Of a DNA stretch of 64,000 bases, positions 11,461 to 22,320 are shown piece by piece. Source of the DNA: Larix kaempferi (Eukaryota; Streptophyta; Pinopsida; Pinales; Pinaceae). Under the pieces are notes generated by a model, which saw only the letters and a list, made by a program, of their open reading frames with translations, made no database searches and was not told the DNA's origin. Numbering within the stretch: position 1 is the first letter of the stretch; each line of letters begins with the position of its first letter. The translations under genes and the position numbers were made by a program. The stretch covers positions 12,516,501 through 12,580,500 of the forward strand of contig BSBM01000602.1 in NCBI GenBank assembly GCA_027924585.1, written 5' to 3'.

Positions 11461-12029
11461 ACTCACAAGATCTCCCCCATACTGGGTTGTAGAGCGCCTC
11501 TAGGTGCAATGAGTTTCATACTTCCATAATCTTATTCTATTCTTCAAAATGATTGAACACATAGTCACTGAGCATATAATAAAGCCACATGTTCTTCTTA
11601 GTTTTTTTTTTTCTTTTCACAAAAACAGTTATATTTGGTATTAATCAAAAGCTGCAACCTTACTGTACAACATGAAAATACATCTTGGAAGACAAAAAGA
11701 GAAGGAAGTCTTCCAACGAATATTTCAGAAGAGTAATATGACTTCTTTTGTCATCCTTCACAGAGGAGATTTCTATATATCTTGTTAACACTTATTGTGG
11801 TTTCCACCAAGGGAGGTAAAGGAAAGCCCCCACCAAAGCCCCAAGGTCATCCATTGGCCGGTTACACCAAATGAAGAATCAGGAAACCCAAAAATGGCTA
11901 AGTATCAAGCAAATCCAAGCCAAGTGACCGAGCCGCAGTAAGAAAATAATAAAATACAAGGCTATAGGGCTTTTCCACTGGAAAAACTAGCAATAGGGGC
12001 TTCTTCCACAACCAAAGGAGATTCGACGG
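11461..12029. other. No recognised gene
   Basis: Unassigned sequence leading into the hairpin repeats. It contains no domain signature in any frame that I can support. Confidence 0.3.
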
Positions 12030-12460
12030 CCAGGATTGAACGGCAGGATCAGATCGGCGTTTGAAAATTCGTTCCACAAGTGGGTTTCCGAGTTCCGCAT
12101 CCCGCATTTCGAATTGCATATTATGGATTGCGGAACAGCAATTTTTCGAGGATATAAAAACCAAGTTTCTGCATTTCGCATTCCGCATTGCGGATTGCGA
12201 AAAGGTCATTTTCCAAAGGGCAAAAAAATAAGTTTACACATCCAGCATTCCGCATTGCGGATTGCGGAAAGACCATTTTCCAGCATGCATAAAGTCAAGT
12301 TTCTGAATCCCGCATCCCACATTGTGGATTGTGGATTGTGGAAAGGTCGTTGCAGAAAGGAAATTGCGGAAAGAGAATTGCGGATCGAGGAAGTTTTGCA
12401 GAACAAATCGCAGTCGCAGGGAAGGAAGATCTTCATAGAGAAATGGTGCGTTTGAGAACA
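12030..12460 (+). repeat. TTCCGCATTGCGGATTGCGGAA-type repeat block
   Basis: Repeated strings such as TTCCGCATTGCGGATTGCG with CCGCA/TGCGG inverted arms (about 12,170-12,200, 12,245-12,270, 12,300-12,350). The motif is the one found in the LTRs of element B (24.3-25.1 kb and 35.7-36.4 kb), so this is probably a diverged LTR fragment of the same superfamily. Overlapping open frames on both strands come from the repeat and are not genes. Confidence 0.6.
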
Positions 12461-13561
12461 ACGAAGGGGACTGCTTTAGTTACCTGTCCTAATCTACCTA
12501 AAACGGACTGATCCAAAGGACTAGCAGGTGGCTTCCATGGCCCAATGGTGCACTGTCAACACAAGCGATTCCTCTCCTCCACGCATGACAGAATCAGAGG
12601 ATGTTGATTCGAGCGGACCAACTCGAACGGCTTCATCATTACCAGTCCAAGTTGTTCTGAATTAGTTAGGATATTTTGATGTTTTGTAATCCTATAAACG
12701 CAGGTTCCGAAGAGGACCAAAGGGTTGGATGTTTTTTGTTTTAGAGAGATTACTACCTTGCGCTTGTGTTGAACTCGGCCTCTTAATTCAATGAGCAAAC
12801 CTGATTTTGGAGCTTGACATTCCTGTGATGTGTGTTCTGATGTCTGTTATTTCCTGTGTATATGTTCCTGCTTTGTGTTCCCATTAATTGTTTGCTTCTA
12901 CAGTACATAAAGATCAAGATTATATGGTCTGGAATTCAAGCCCACATGCTCCAGATGCATATGACTAGGTATTCCACCCATTTTCTCTTGAAGTTGCAGG
13001 TTAGAATTCATTTGCAAATGCTCTGACCTTGTGATGGAACTTGTCCCCTTTTCTGCCTTTTCCTGCTGATCATTTCGATGTGAAAGAACCCCATCTACCT
13101 TGCCTCTTGTCTCTGCAATCGTGGTATGAATCTGTCATTGGTGACAGTAAACCCATCGAAGTTGAATCCATGCCCAACTATCCTCATGTTCTTAACTCCA
13201 ACCAAACTAAAACACCCCTTTAATTCATTGTTTGAAGGTCTAGCCACCACTTTACCAATAAGCCGGCCCATTTTAAGTTATATCCTGTTGTTGGAAGCAC
13301 TAAAGAGAGATCGCTCTCTGTGGTTGGAAAGGCTAGTTTCCATCCACAAAAGATTGGTTTGCAACAGTTAACCCATGGTCTTTCCTGCCACAACCCAGGA
13401 AAATCTTGGGTGATAACATATCTAATTGTGTATGATCGGTAGAAAGTTCTTAGATTCAACATGCATTTGAAAAACATAATTGCTAATCAAATTGTGGGAG
13501 GAGTCAATTTCCAGGTTTTCCTTTGGTTTAAGAAGTCGATTTGTATATTTTCCAGCATTAG
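12461..13561. other. No recognised gene
   Basis: Low-complexity-free, non-repetitive sequence by eye. Short frames exist on both strands (for example minus 13,220-13,477) but none has a recognisable domain. Confidence 0.3.
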
Positions 13562-14700
13562 TGTAACACCCTTATTTTGACCCCATTGCATTAATTATGT
13601 AAATAATGTAACATCGTTATAAAATCATTGTGAGGAGATGAAGGCCAATGCCCCACCATCAATTTATCATTCTCGTATTGCCAATTAAAAATCGTGCATG
13701 TGGATCACGTGCTAGCCTGACACAATGGAAATTGTAAATATGATGTAAATATGTATTTTAATAAAAATACCCACAACTAGCTATGCAATGCAACAAGAGT
13801 ATGGGGGGGTGATTTTTATAAGGCATAGGGAGGGAAATATTCAAACCCTTAAAGCCAATAGTGTCAATCCAAGTGTCACTGAGAGAAGCCATGACCCATC
13901 AACTACCCATCTTGACTTTTTCACCCTATCATTTATTTCTTCCAAGAGGTGGTTGAGGTAGTTATTATTTTGGGAAATGGAGAGGTATGGATGTCCAAAT
14001 TTCGTGTATGGGAAAGCCACCATTTTTGGAAAATCATGTTTGGATTCCTGGGCAAGAAAAGACCCACGATTTGGCTTCCCAACCCATTCTTCATGCATTA
14101 GTTTTTCTCTCTCATGAGTTATGGGCTTGTTGGGCATTTTCCCTCGTGTTTTTCCTGAGTTTTCCTCCATTTTCTCTAGCTAGGAAGTCGTTTTTGGGTT
14201 GCAGAATTACTAGGAGGAAGATAATCACTATTTGGGGGTCCACGGAGGCCACTTTTTTCCATTGAAACGCCTATATACCTATTAGAAACTCAATTTTGTT
14301 CCCCAAGGGTCGATTTCCCCTCTCACAACTCATTTTTGGGATGCCATGATTTGGGAAACCCATGGACATCTGGTTTTGTGCATCCCACAGTTAAAAACAT
14401 TTTCCATGCCCAACATTTGTGCTTGTTGTGTTTGGGGAGATAATGTCGTGGTTTGAGTTATGTGTATCCCTTGTTTTGGCTTGAACTTGGGTGTAATCAA
14501 CCAGGAGTAGAAGAGGATTCATAATTGTTTTGATAAACCTAGTGAAGAGTGTAACCTCACTAAAGATGAAGGGGCTTTGGCTACTTTTCTATGCACACCT
14601 TGAAGAGCACTAGAAGGGAAGGTATGGCCTGAGGGACTATGGAGCAGTGAAGGGAATACTTTCTTGTGTTGGATGTTCTAATGTCCCTCATTCTAACCCT
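13562..14700 (+). repeat. LTR fragment, TGTAAYACCC family
   Basis: Starts TGTAACACCCTTATTTTGACCC, closely matching the start of the element A LTR. Co-linear blocks follow: GTAAATATG..TTTTAATA.AAATACCCACAACTAGCTATG, GGGAGGGAAATATTCAAACCC and GAGGTAGTTA..TTTGGGAA..GAGAGGTATGG. Homology fades near 14,700 and the usual end (GACGTGACA) is missing, so it is 3'-truncated. Confidence 0.7.
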
Positions 14701-15927
14701 TAGGCTATGTTTATGCCTTGGATATCGCAGCATCAATCAGAAAGGGATTCTCCCCGAGAGATGGTCCCAATTAGACTATCTCCTGTTTGGTGTAGGGAAT
14801 CCGTCCGGTTAGCGGTTCCGGCAACCGTGGGTTTGGAGTTTAATTCCGATTCTACCGGTTATGGACCGATCCACCTTTCTTTTGGGTTTTGTGTCTTTTA
14901 AATGAGATGCAAGTGCCTAAATTATATTTGATCTAGATGCAATTAAAACAGATCTAAGTCTAGAAGCTGGAGTAAATCTACCTATCCCTGCAGGGAACAC
15001 GCTTAAGGGATGAGCAACAAGCTGTAACAAATAACGTAAGGAAAGAACAGGTAACTGTTAATTCTCACAAGTAAAGCTACAGCAAGATAAAGATCTTTAG
15101 AAGATAGCTTATAATTCAACGTGAAAGCACCTATTGCTCATAAAACAGAAAAAAGCAAAAGATTATTTAATCTACGTAGAAAGAATAAAGAAAACCGAGC
15201 TAAATATAAACAAACTAAAAAAAACTCTAAAGATCCCTGCAAGGAGCGCATTTAAAGGCATGAACAGCAAGCCATAGGAGTCATCTTGAAGACAAACAGT
15301 TAGCCATTTAATCTAAAAGAGAACTCTACAGCAAAATAAAGTATCAGCAGATAGCTCCTGATTTAGTCTGAAACACATTCACTGTTCATGAAATGGAGAA
15401 AATCGTTCACACAAAAATAAGCAAAATCATTTGTTGCCAATAAATAATTCAAATAGCAATGCAGATTTCACATTACAGTATAGATGTCATCAGAAGAGTC
15501 CAACACACATCCATCATCCGTTCCCCATGTAAAACGTCCATCTCCCTGGCTTCTATTAGAAAATTCAATTTTACAGGCCCAATACAAGATAGCTCGTATG
15601 GGTTTCCAAAATTTCATTCCCTGCCAAAAGTCCTTCTCTATTCTTTCTAGCTTCTATTTATAATTACAATTCTGCCGTTTGGGCTGCCACCTAGCACCTT
15701 CCACTTGTCAATTACAGGAATTTCTTCTATAACCGACCACCGAAAAATGACCACTTCTTTTACAAAATTGTTTTGACAAAAAATAGGGACAGCTGTCCCA
15801 TGGCTTACGCCTTACATGCTCGAAAGTTTAACAAAATATACATAGCAGAAATAATGCTAACACCAACGCTTTCCCTGCTGTACACGTGTTTGGTTGAAGA
15901 GAGCTGCTCAACTGAAGTTAGTTGATT
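14700..15927. other. Downstream flank of orphan ORF copy 2, with diverged tandem duplication
   Basis: No coding homology seen. Two diverged copies of about 165-250 bases lie in tandem. Both start at CCCTGCARGGA (14,986 and 15,235; period about 249) and both continue with GATGAGCAACAAGC / GCATGAACAGCAAGCC, CTACAGCAARATAAAG and AGATAGCT. This may be the 3' untranslated or terminal part of the element whose ORF ends at 15,928. The left end of that element was not found. Confidence 0.45.
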
Positions 15928-18900
15928 TCATTCCTGTGCATGAGCTTCTGCTGGCAGAGGATCGCCCAAGTTAATTGCTGCTGATGCTGCCTGGGAAGAG
16001 ACACTCGAGCCTATTGCTGATGCTGCTTCTAATTGGGAAGGAGGGATTGAGCTGGCCAGACTTTCTGCCATTGCTGGGGAAGAGGGAATCGAGCCCACTG
16101 CTGTAGTTGGAATGGCTGCTGGGAGAGAAGATCCTGGATCTGCTGATGCTCCTGCTACTGCTGCAGCTTTCCTTTCCTCCTCTTCTATGTAGCTGTACCA
16201 CACACCTGTGTCCCTTATGACTATGTTTGTTGCAGCAGGGAACAAGATCTTCTGAGAAGTCACATTCTTCCCGAGCTCTGCTTTAATGCTTTGAACTTCT
16301 GCCACTGCAACTTGATGCACTTCCTTCAGCAGATGGTTGTGGAGTGATGACGAACCAATATAATGTTGGAGGTCATCAATAGCCAGGACATCAATCCTCT
16401 TCACATACTCCGTTTGAACGCCCAATTCTTCCTTTAGTTGGGACAAACGCTGCTCCTTTTCCGGAAAGTCCTCCAGGGTCTGAGGGAAACTCAATGTGCA
16501 TTTGTCATGTGCCTCTTGGAGCCTTTGGTAGAGACTACTGATTTTATCTGTTGTTCTTTGCACACTGGCCATCAGCTTACTGGCGCAGTTCCTGCCAAAC
16601 TCCAACAGTGCTACGTCCTCATTAAAACTGTCCACATATTTAAATGGGAGGTGCGCAGGGAAACCCCCTTTTCCTTCTCTCCATGCCATCTGACTGATGA
16701 TATTTGCCTTAACACAGGTATTCTTCGCTTTGAGCCTATGGGCTTCCGCATTGATTTCTTTTAACCTAACCACCATGGCCTTGAGCTTGCAAACCTCATA
16801 AGTGATTAGACCTGAGTGTCATACACTTGTTTCAGGATGCTGCATGACAGCTCATGGAAGGGAGACATGTCCATTGTTCTGCTCTCGGCTTGCTCTAAAC
16901 GCTCAGCAAATGCTTGCTTGTCTGCTTCTAGCTGAGATGCCTTTTCTTCTGCTCCATTCTTCTCCGCTTCTACAATCATTATTTTGGAGTGCTAGCTGGT
17001 CCTTTTCCTCCTCCAGATTGCTGTACTTGTTTGACAGCTCCTTATGCTCAGCGTACAAGCAATTATACTTGTTCACCGCCAGATCTCTTTGGGCTTGCTC
17101 ATTAGACACAGTCTGTTGTAGCGTACGAGCTCTCTTCTTTGTCAATAGATTTTCTTTAACTATAACCCCTACATTGGCAAATGATGCCTTTGCTGTTGCT
17201 ACAGCTGCGGATGCCATAGCAAAGGGATCTTGATCCGTGTTTTTCATTACCGTGACCTCTCGGTGGGTAACGATGTCCTCATGGAAGGGGCTTTTTATCC
17301 TCTCTTCTGATTTGAGGACCATAGCCTTCCTTTTCTTATCGTAGACAAACTCATTCCACTTGGACATTGTACGCTTTCCCAATGGCATGTACGGGACAAT
17401 TGGTCGGTTTATGATGTCTATGTCTTCTTCAGGTGGGGTCCGGACTTCCTGAGCTGGGTCCACGCCCTTATTTTGGGTACCAGAGCCACCTGCTTGAGAT
17501 GTGTCTATATCCATGTCTTGGGCACCGGACCCACTGGCTTGAGCATCTTCCCTTGCTTTCAATTCTTCTTCCGCCTTCCTTTCTGCCTCAGCCTGCTCAG
17601 CTTCAGCCTCTTTCTGCTTTTGGGCTTCCTCAGCCTCTTTCCGCAGTCTTTCATTTTCAGCTTCTTGCTGCATTCTCGCCACTTCAGCTTCCTGCTGCTT
17701 TCTTGCTTCCTCAGCTTCCCGTTGTACCCTCGCTGCTTCTCTTAATCTGAGCTCTTCCTGAGCTTGGGCATCCTCAGCTTCTTTATCCCTTTGCTGGCTA
17801 GTCTTCTGGGCCTTGGTTGAGCTAGAGCTTGCTCCAGTGCTTTGGCGACAGACCCGTAGCTCAGCCATGTTGTTGATGCCTCTGAATGCCTCTTCCTCGG
17901 CATCAGGATAGTGGGAGTACTCGAAGTGAGCATAGATATCCTTACAGTGTTCAGCAACTCTTCCCTTTCTGTCATTCCTTTGGAAGATTACCTCACCGAA
18001 GTGGAAGGATTTCAGCTCTTGAACAAATTCGTCAGCCAAGGCAACCCCTGAAAACTTGTAAGCACCTATGCAGAAAGGTAGGGGGGGAAAGGAAGCCTTA
18101 TGCTGTTTGTGGAGCATTGCTCCAATCCCATCCAGGAAGAGTTGTCTCACTACTTCTTTGAGAACCACATAGTTTGTGGCATACTGCGGCAAGATGTATG
18201 GGGGCTTAGTCCCTCCAAACATTCTCAAGTAGGTACCTTGCTCCGAAAAGTAAAAATCCCCATAATCCTCAAGGACTTCCAAAGCATTCTCTGACAGGCA
18301 GTTTGGTTCTTCCTTGAACATTTTCTCATATAGGGGCATGATGAACCCCTCACAGATGAGTTTGTAGCTGGGCCTGTAATTCTGAGCCCACAACATCTTG
18401 AATGCGATATAGACCGGGGCGGTGGCCCTATCCCATGTGCAGCCCAATTTGGGGAAGTCAATCTTGGCCAAAATACAATCAAACAGATATGAAGACATGA
18501 AAAATTCAGCCTTCTTCAAGGCTAGTCCTTCTTTAGCAGCAACTATCATCGAGGCCAGACTATCTGACAGGATAGTGGCCCAGTCAAACACAGTTCCCTG
18601 GAATGCCATGTAGTGGATGATAGGGATCCACTGAATCTTATATACCGTGCCATCGGGCATGCCGAAGATTCTGCACAGCATTAAAGCGATCAATCTGAAA
18701 GGAGCTCTCAGATTCTGTACGTCATATTCATCACTTCCTTTCTTTATCAAATGTTTGCCTGCCATCAGTAACTTCTTGGCCATCTCGACGTTGTTCATCT
18801 GGCTCAACCATTCATTAGTCAGAGCTTGTTGGACATGGGGAAATTTGTAGGCTGCCGCAATATACGCGGGTTGAAATGAGGCAATAGCCACTTTCCCGCT

Positions 18901-19210
18901 ATCATTTATCACTCTCCCTTGAGCATCGGCATGTTGGAGTATCCATCCGATCACTTCAGCACAGGGGAACAGCTCAGGGCGGGTAGCGGCTCTAGTTATG
19001 CCTGAGGCTCTGATATTTAAATAAATTGGCCCTTCCTCTAGCAACATATCTAGGATTTCTTGGTCCCCGGATCATTCTGTAGATGTCACCCCATCTGATT
19101 TCAGGAGGGACACCGATGGTGCACCTAGTGTCCTGGAGTGAAGTTTCAGTTTTGAGTGGCACAGGCTTCTTTTCTGTCATCTTAGCCTTCTTCTTACCGG
19201 TTTTCGGCAT
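15928..19210 (-). pseudogene. Orphan ORF of repeated element, copy 2 (about 1,090 codons, frameshifted)
   Basis: Large minus-strand coding sequence with start MPKTGKKKAKM at 19,210. A one-base shift lies in the C-run at 19,065-19,068 (copy 1 is in frame there), giving MIRDQEILDMLLEE after correction. A second shift is near 16,985 and a third near 16,805. The longest uninterrupted stretch is 714 codons (16,903-19,047). Architecture: basic N-terminus; a helix-rich globular region of about 500 residues with many W/F/Y; a highly charged A/E/K/Q/R coiled coil (EEARKQQEAEVARMQQEAE, about 17,560-17,760); an acidic/proline linker; a second coiled coil (KASQLEADKQAFAERLEQAE in the shifted frame); and an Ala/Ser/Pro-rich tail. 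I see no transposase, reverse transcriptase or protease motif and do not recognise the family. The homopolymer frameshifts might be assembly errors, in which case it could be intact. Confidence 0.65.
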
Positions 19211-20479
19211 CTTGACTTATCCCTGATAGCACCCATATACAAGTCATCATGATATTGAGCAACATACTGTGAGATTTTAACAGAGAGCATCATTGTTTTG
19301 ATATATGAATGAGATAAAGAGCAATGTGAAGCTGTGTGCTTAGGAGGCATAATACACCATTTCAATATGAAATACAAATTTAAACATTTGAATCTTTTAA
19401 AGGGGGAAGTTCTGGGGTGCTCCTGAGAGGATAGGTATGTCGCGGCAACAGTTTGCTCTCGGCCCGGCCCTAGGAGAAATGGTGATATTCGTTTCAACAG
19501 GGACACCATTATAAATCTCAGCCATCTTAATTCTTTTAAAGGGGCAGGCTCAGAATGCTCTTGTGAGGATAAGCGCGCTGCGGAAGCAACTTGCTTTCGG
19601 TTTGGTTCTGGGGAGAAGGATGATTTTCGTCACTGCTGCGGTTTGAAAGGCTAATGGCGGGGAAGCTCGGGTTGGAAATGCTCTATGACGAAATAAGGAG
19701 GCGTTTCGTATCTATGACCCGGCGAGGGTTTCGAATGCCATTGTCATTTACGGCACTTGCCGAGATGTTCTATGGGGAGCTTTAGCTCGAGCGAGGGTGA
19801 TGGCGCCGGAGACATACTGACGAAAAGACTCGGGTGGCCAGAGCTTCGGGTTTCGGCTCGCGCAGCTCACGGGGTTTGAACAGGGGCAATGGCGCCGATT
19901 TCTAGGATTTGAATTGGGTAACGGTGTCTTCATGGAACTGAGGTTTACGGAAAGGCTCGGGGTTTTACACCTTAAGCTTTCGGCCGGGGACATGAAAAGT
20001 CCATGGGGCCTCGACAGTTTTTTAAATAACGAGACAGGCGGCCCGGGGAGGAAAAAATGAACAAGTATAACCGTCCAAACTAGCTATCTCTACCCACAAA
20101 CGTTTTATCTTGTCTCTGTTTTATATGACGAGAAGAACTCGATTCAAACGGTATCTGACGGGCAAAAATCGCCCATGATGGGCGTTTTGCCCGTCAAAAC
20201 CCCACCAATGCCCATCATTTTCAAACAAAAGACAACCTAATAGCACTATGACGTGTAGAAGGGACAAATGTAAGGTTAAGATCCTACCTGGCACCGTCGG
20301 AAAACGCTAACTGAGGTGGCCGCGAACGTGGTTGCGCAAGACGAGCTGGAACGGTCGCGCGGCATCCAATGGTTTTGTCTATAAAACAAAATGACAATGG
20401 GTTGGCTCGTACCCCGTCGATTATTTAAATGGGCCAGGCACGTGTGGGGCGTTAATACGGTTGGTGGCGTTTTAAACCG
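19211..20479 (-). promoter_or_regulatory. CpG-rich upstream region of orphan ORF copy 2
   Basis: Contains two minus-strand TATA-like sites, TATAAAAC near 20,125 and TTTATAGAC near 20,385, upstream of the ATG at 19,210. It is rich in CG dinucleotides compared with the AT-rich surroundings. Small inverted repeats such as TGACGGGCAAAA...TTTTGCCCGTCA lie at about 20,157-20,198. No coding homology was seen. Promoter function is inferred from position. Confidence 0.35.
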
Positions 20480-22140
20480 GTTTTAAATGCATCGTACGCC
20501 GGCGTCAAATTGGGTCACCTCGGTTTACGTGCGACCGCCTCTTGCGGGGCAAACTGGCGAATCTCTCCCGCCGTTGCGGGAGGATATAGCGGAAGCTTCT
20601 ACGGTTTCGGAAAAAAATAACGAATCGCTCCCGCAAAAAGGCTTCCGTGACGCGAAAGAGAAGACCAATCGTTCCGCAAAGCTCGAGTCTTGCGGGAAGA
20701 TAGCGCGGAAGCTTTCGCTGTGCCGGGAGGAAAAGGTGGACCTCTTCCGCAACAAATGATCGTGCGCAAAACTTTGAAAACGGGATCCCGCGGTAGCGGA
20801 GAGAAAAAGGTTCCGGCGTTTCGGAAGGATTTGGGAAATTTTTCCGCACAAGGCTTCCGGGGTTGCGGAAGGCTTTGGTGAATGCCTTCCGCGACGTCCG
20901 AGACTTTACGAATTTTCGAAACTTAGAAGCTCAGCGGCCCCGGGGAAGGTAAACGGATGGCTCCCGCACGTTTCGGGCGGCTTCTTCGAGTTCCTCCGCG
21001 ATATTTTTGGAAAAGTTTTCGAGTTCTTTTCACGAGTTTTAAACAAGCGGCTTCCGCCACTGCAGGACGACACGGCGAAAGCTTCCGCCATTTCGGGAGA
21101 CAATGATGAAAGGTTCCGCAAAGTTCTCCTGGCGCGTTCCGCAAAGTTTCAACGAAACCTAACTCCCCTTTTTCGGAAAACTTATGACGAACACCTCCGC
21201 TGCTTTGGGGAGAAAACTTGAACAGCTCCACCGTTTCGGAAGCAATTCTTCAGCGGCTCCCGCAATTACTTAACGAAGACTTTTCTAAGTCTTTTCGGTG
21301 GTTTAGACGAATGGCTCCCGCCGTTTCGGGAGCAAATCTTAAACCCTTCCGCTATTTCGAAAAGAATTTGCCAATGGCTCCCGCAACTTATGGGCAAAGT
21401 TCTGAGTTCCTTTTCGGAAAGATATCGTGGCGGCTTCCGTAAGTTTCGGGCGGTTTTCGCTGAATTCTCCCACCGTTTCAGGAAGAAAACCGAATCTCTC
21501 CACGAACAAAAACCAAAAAATTTTTAAGTCCTTTCTCGGGAGCTAAATGGAAATGATTTCCGTTGTTTCGAGAGAACAACCGGAATCTTTCTGCCAATTC
21601 TGTTTCGGAAAAGTAGCCCGAGAGCTTCCGTGGTTTCGGGAGCAAAGGCTGAAAGCTTCCGCGAAGCTTCCTTGGCTCGTTCTGTAACGTTCTTTCAAAA
21701 TTTCTAAGTTCTTTTCACAGTTTCGGAAGAAGTTCGTGAATTTCTCCGTGGTGTTTCGGAAAGATTTTGTGGATGGCTTCCGCCATTTCGGAAGGAAAAC
21801 CCGAAGGTTTTCGCAAATTTTTGAAAGTTTTCTAAGTCTCTCTTCGGAAAGTTTATACGAACGGCCTCCGTCGTTTCGGACAACTTCGCTGAATTCTTCC
21901 GCCGTTTCGAGCGGCTTTCATCAGAAGCTTCCGCGATTTTAACAAAATATTCCAAATCCTTTCGGGTGTCTTTCCCAAGTTCTCCCGCCATTTCGGGAGC
22001 TATTGCCCAATGGTTCCCGCGCTCTTCCAACAAAAATTTTCTAAGTCTTCCTTTGAGAAGCTTATGCGAGTTGCTTCCGTAACTGCGGGGAGATAACCCG
22101 AGAGACTCCAAAACGTCGGGAAAAAAATCTAAGTTCCCTT
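20480..22140. repeat. Array of covarying TTCCG/TCCCG hairpins (copy 2)
   Basis: About two dozen degenerate hairpins roughly 50-70 bases apart. Clear examples: CTCCCGccgttgCGGGAG (20,565-20,582), CTCCCGccgtttCGGGAG (21,315-21,332), CTTCCGccatttCGGAAG (21,777-21,794) and CTCCCGccatttCGGGAG (21,982-21,999). Stem position 3 changes T-A to C-G together on both arms while the loop stays CCRTTK. Long open frames on both strands here arise because the repeats are GC-rich and stop-poor. Confidence 0.75.
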
Positions 22141-22320
22141 TAGGTTCCTTGGGGGAAAAAGGAAAGGTTTATGGCCAGAATTTTCGTTGGGAAACAAGAT
22201 TTCATGCTGAAAAACACAGATAACAGCTGGGATGGCTTCTCAAGGCAAACTTTCTACAAGAATGAGAGGAGGGGCCCCAATATGTACAAAAATTTGGGGG
22301 GGGTGTGTTGCTGCAACAAC

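Larger units (their letters stand above)
15928..22320 (-). mobile_element. Unclassified element, copy 2
   Basis: Shares with copy 1 the terminus at the right end (22,290-22,320: G-run, then GTTGCTGCAACAAC), the hairpin array, the upstream TATA-like sites and the orphan ORF, all in the same order and orientation. The right end abuts an LTR fragment (22,321 onward) whose first bases are missing, so the element inserted into or replaced part of that LTR. The left end is unresolved, and I did not find the terminal G-run block repeated there as a second LTR would require. Confidence 0.5.

Noticed and set aside
12036-12461. Overlapping ORFs of 60-139 codons on both strands
   Set aside because: They are a by-product of the TTCCGCATTGCGG inverted repeat, which is stop-poor on both strands.
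20487-22111. Several 60-135-codon ORFs on both strands, rich in Ser/Arg/Phe
   Set aside because: They come from GC-rich, stop-poor hairpin repeats; there is no frame preference and no domain.
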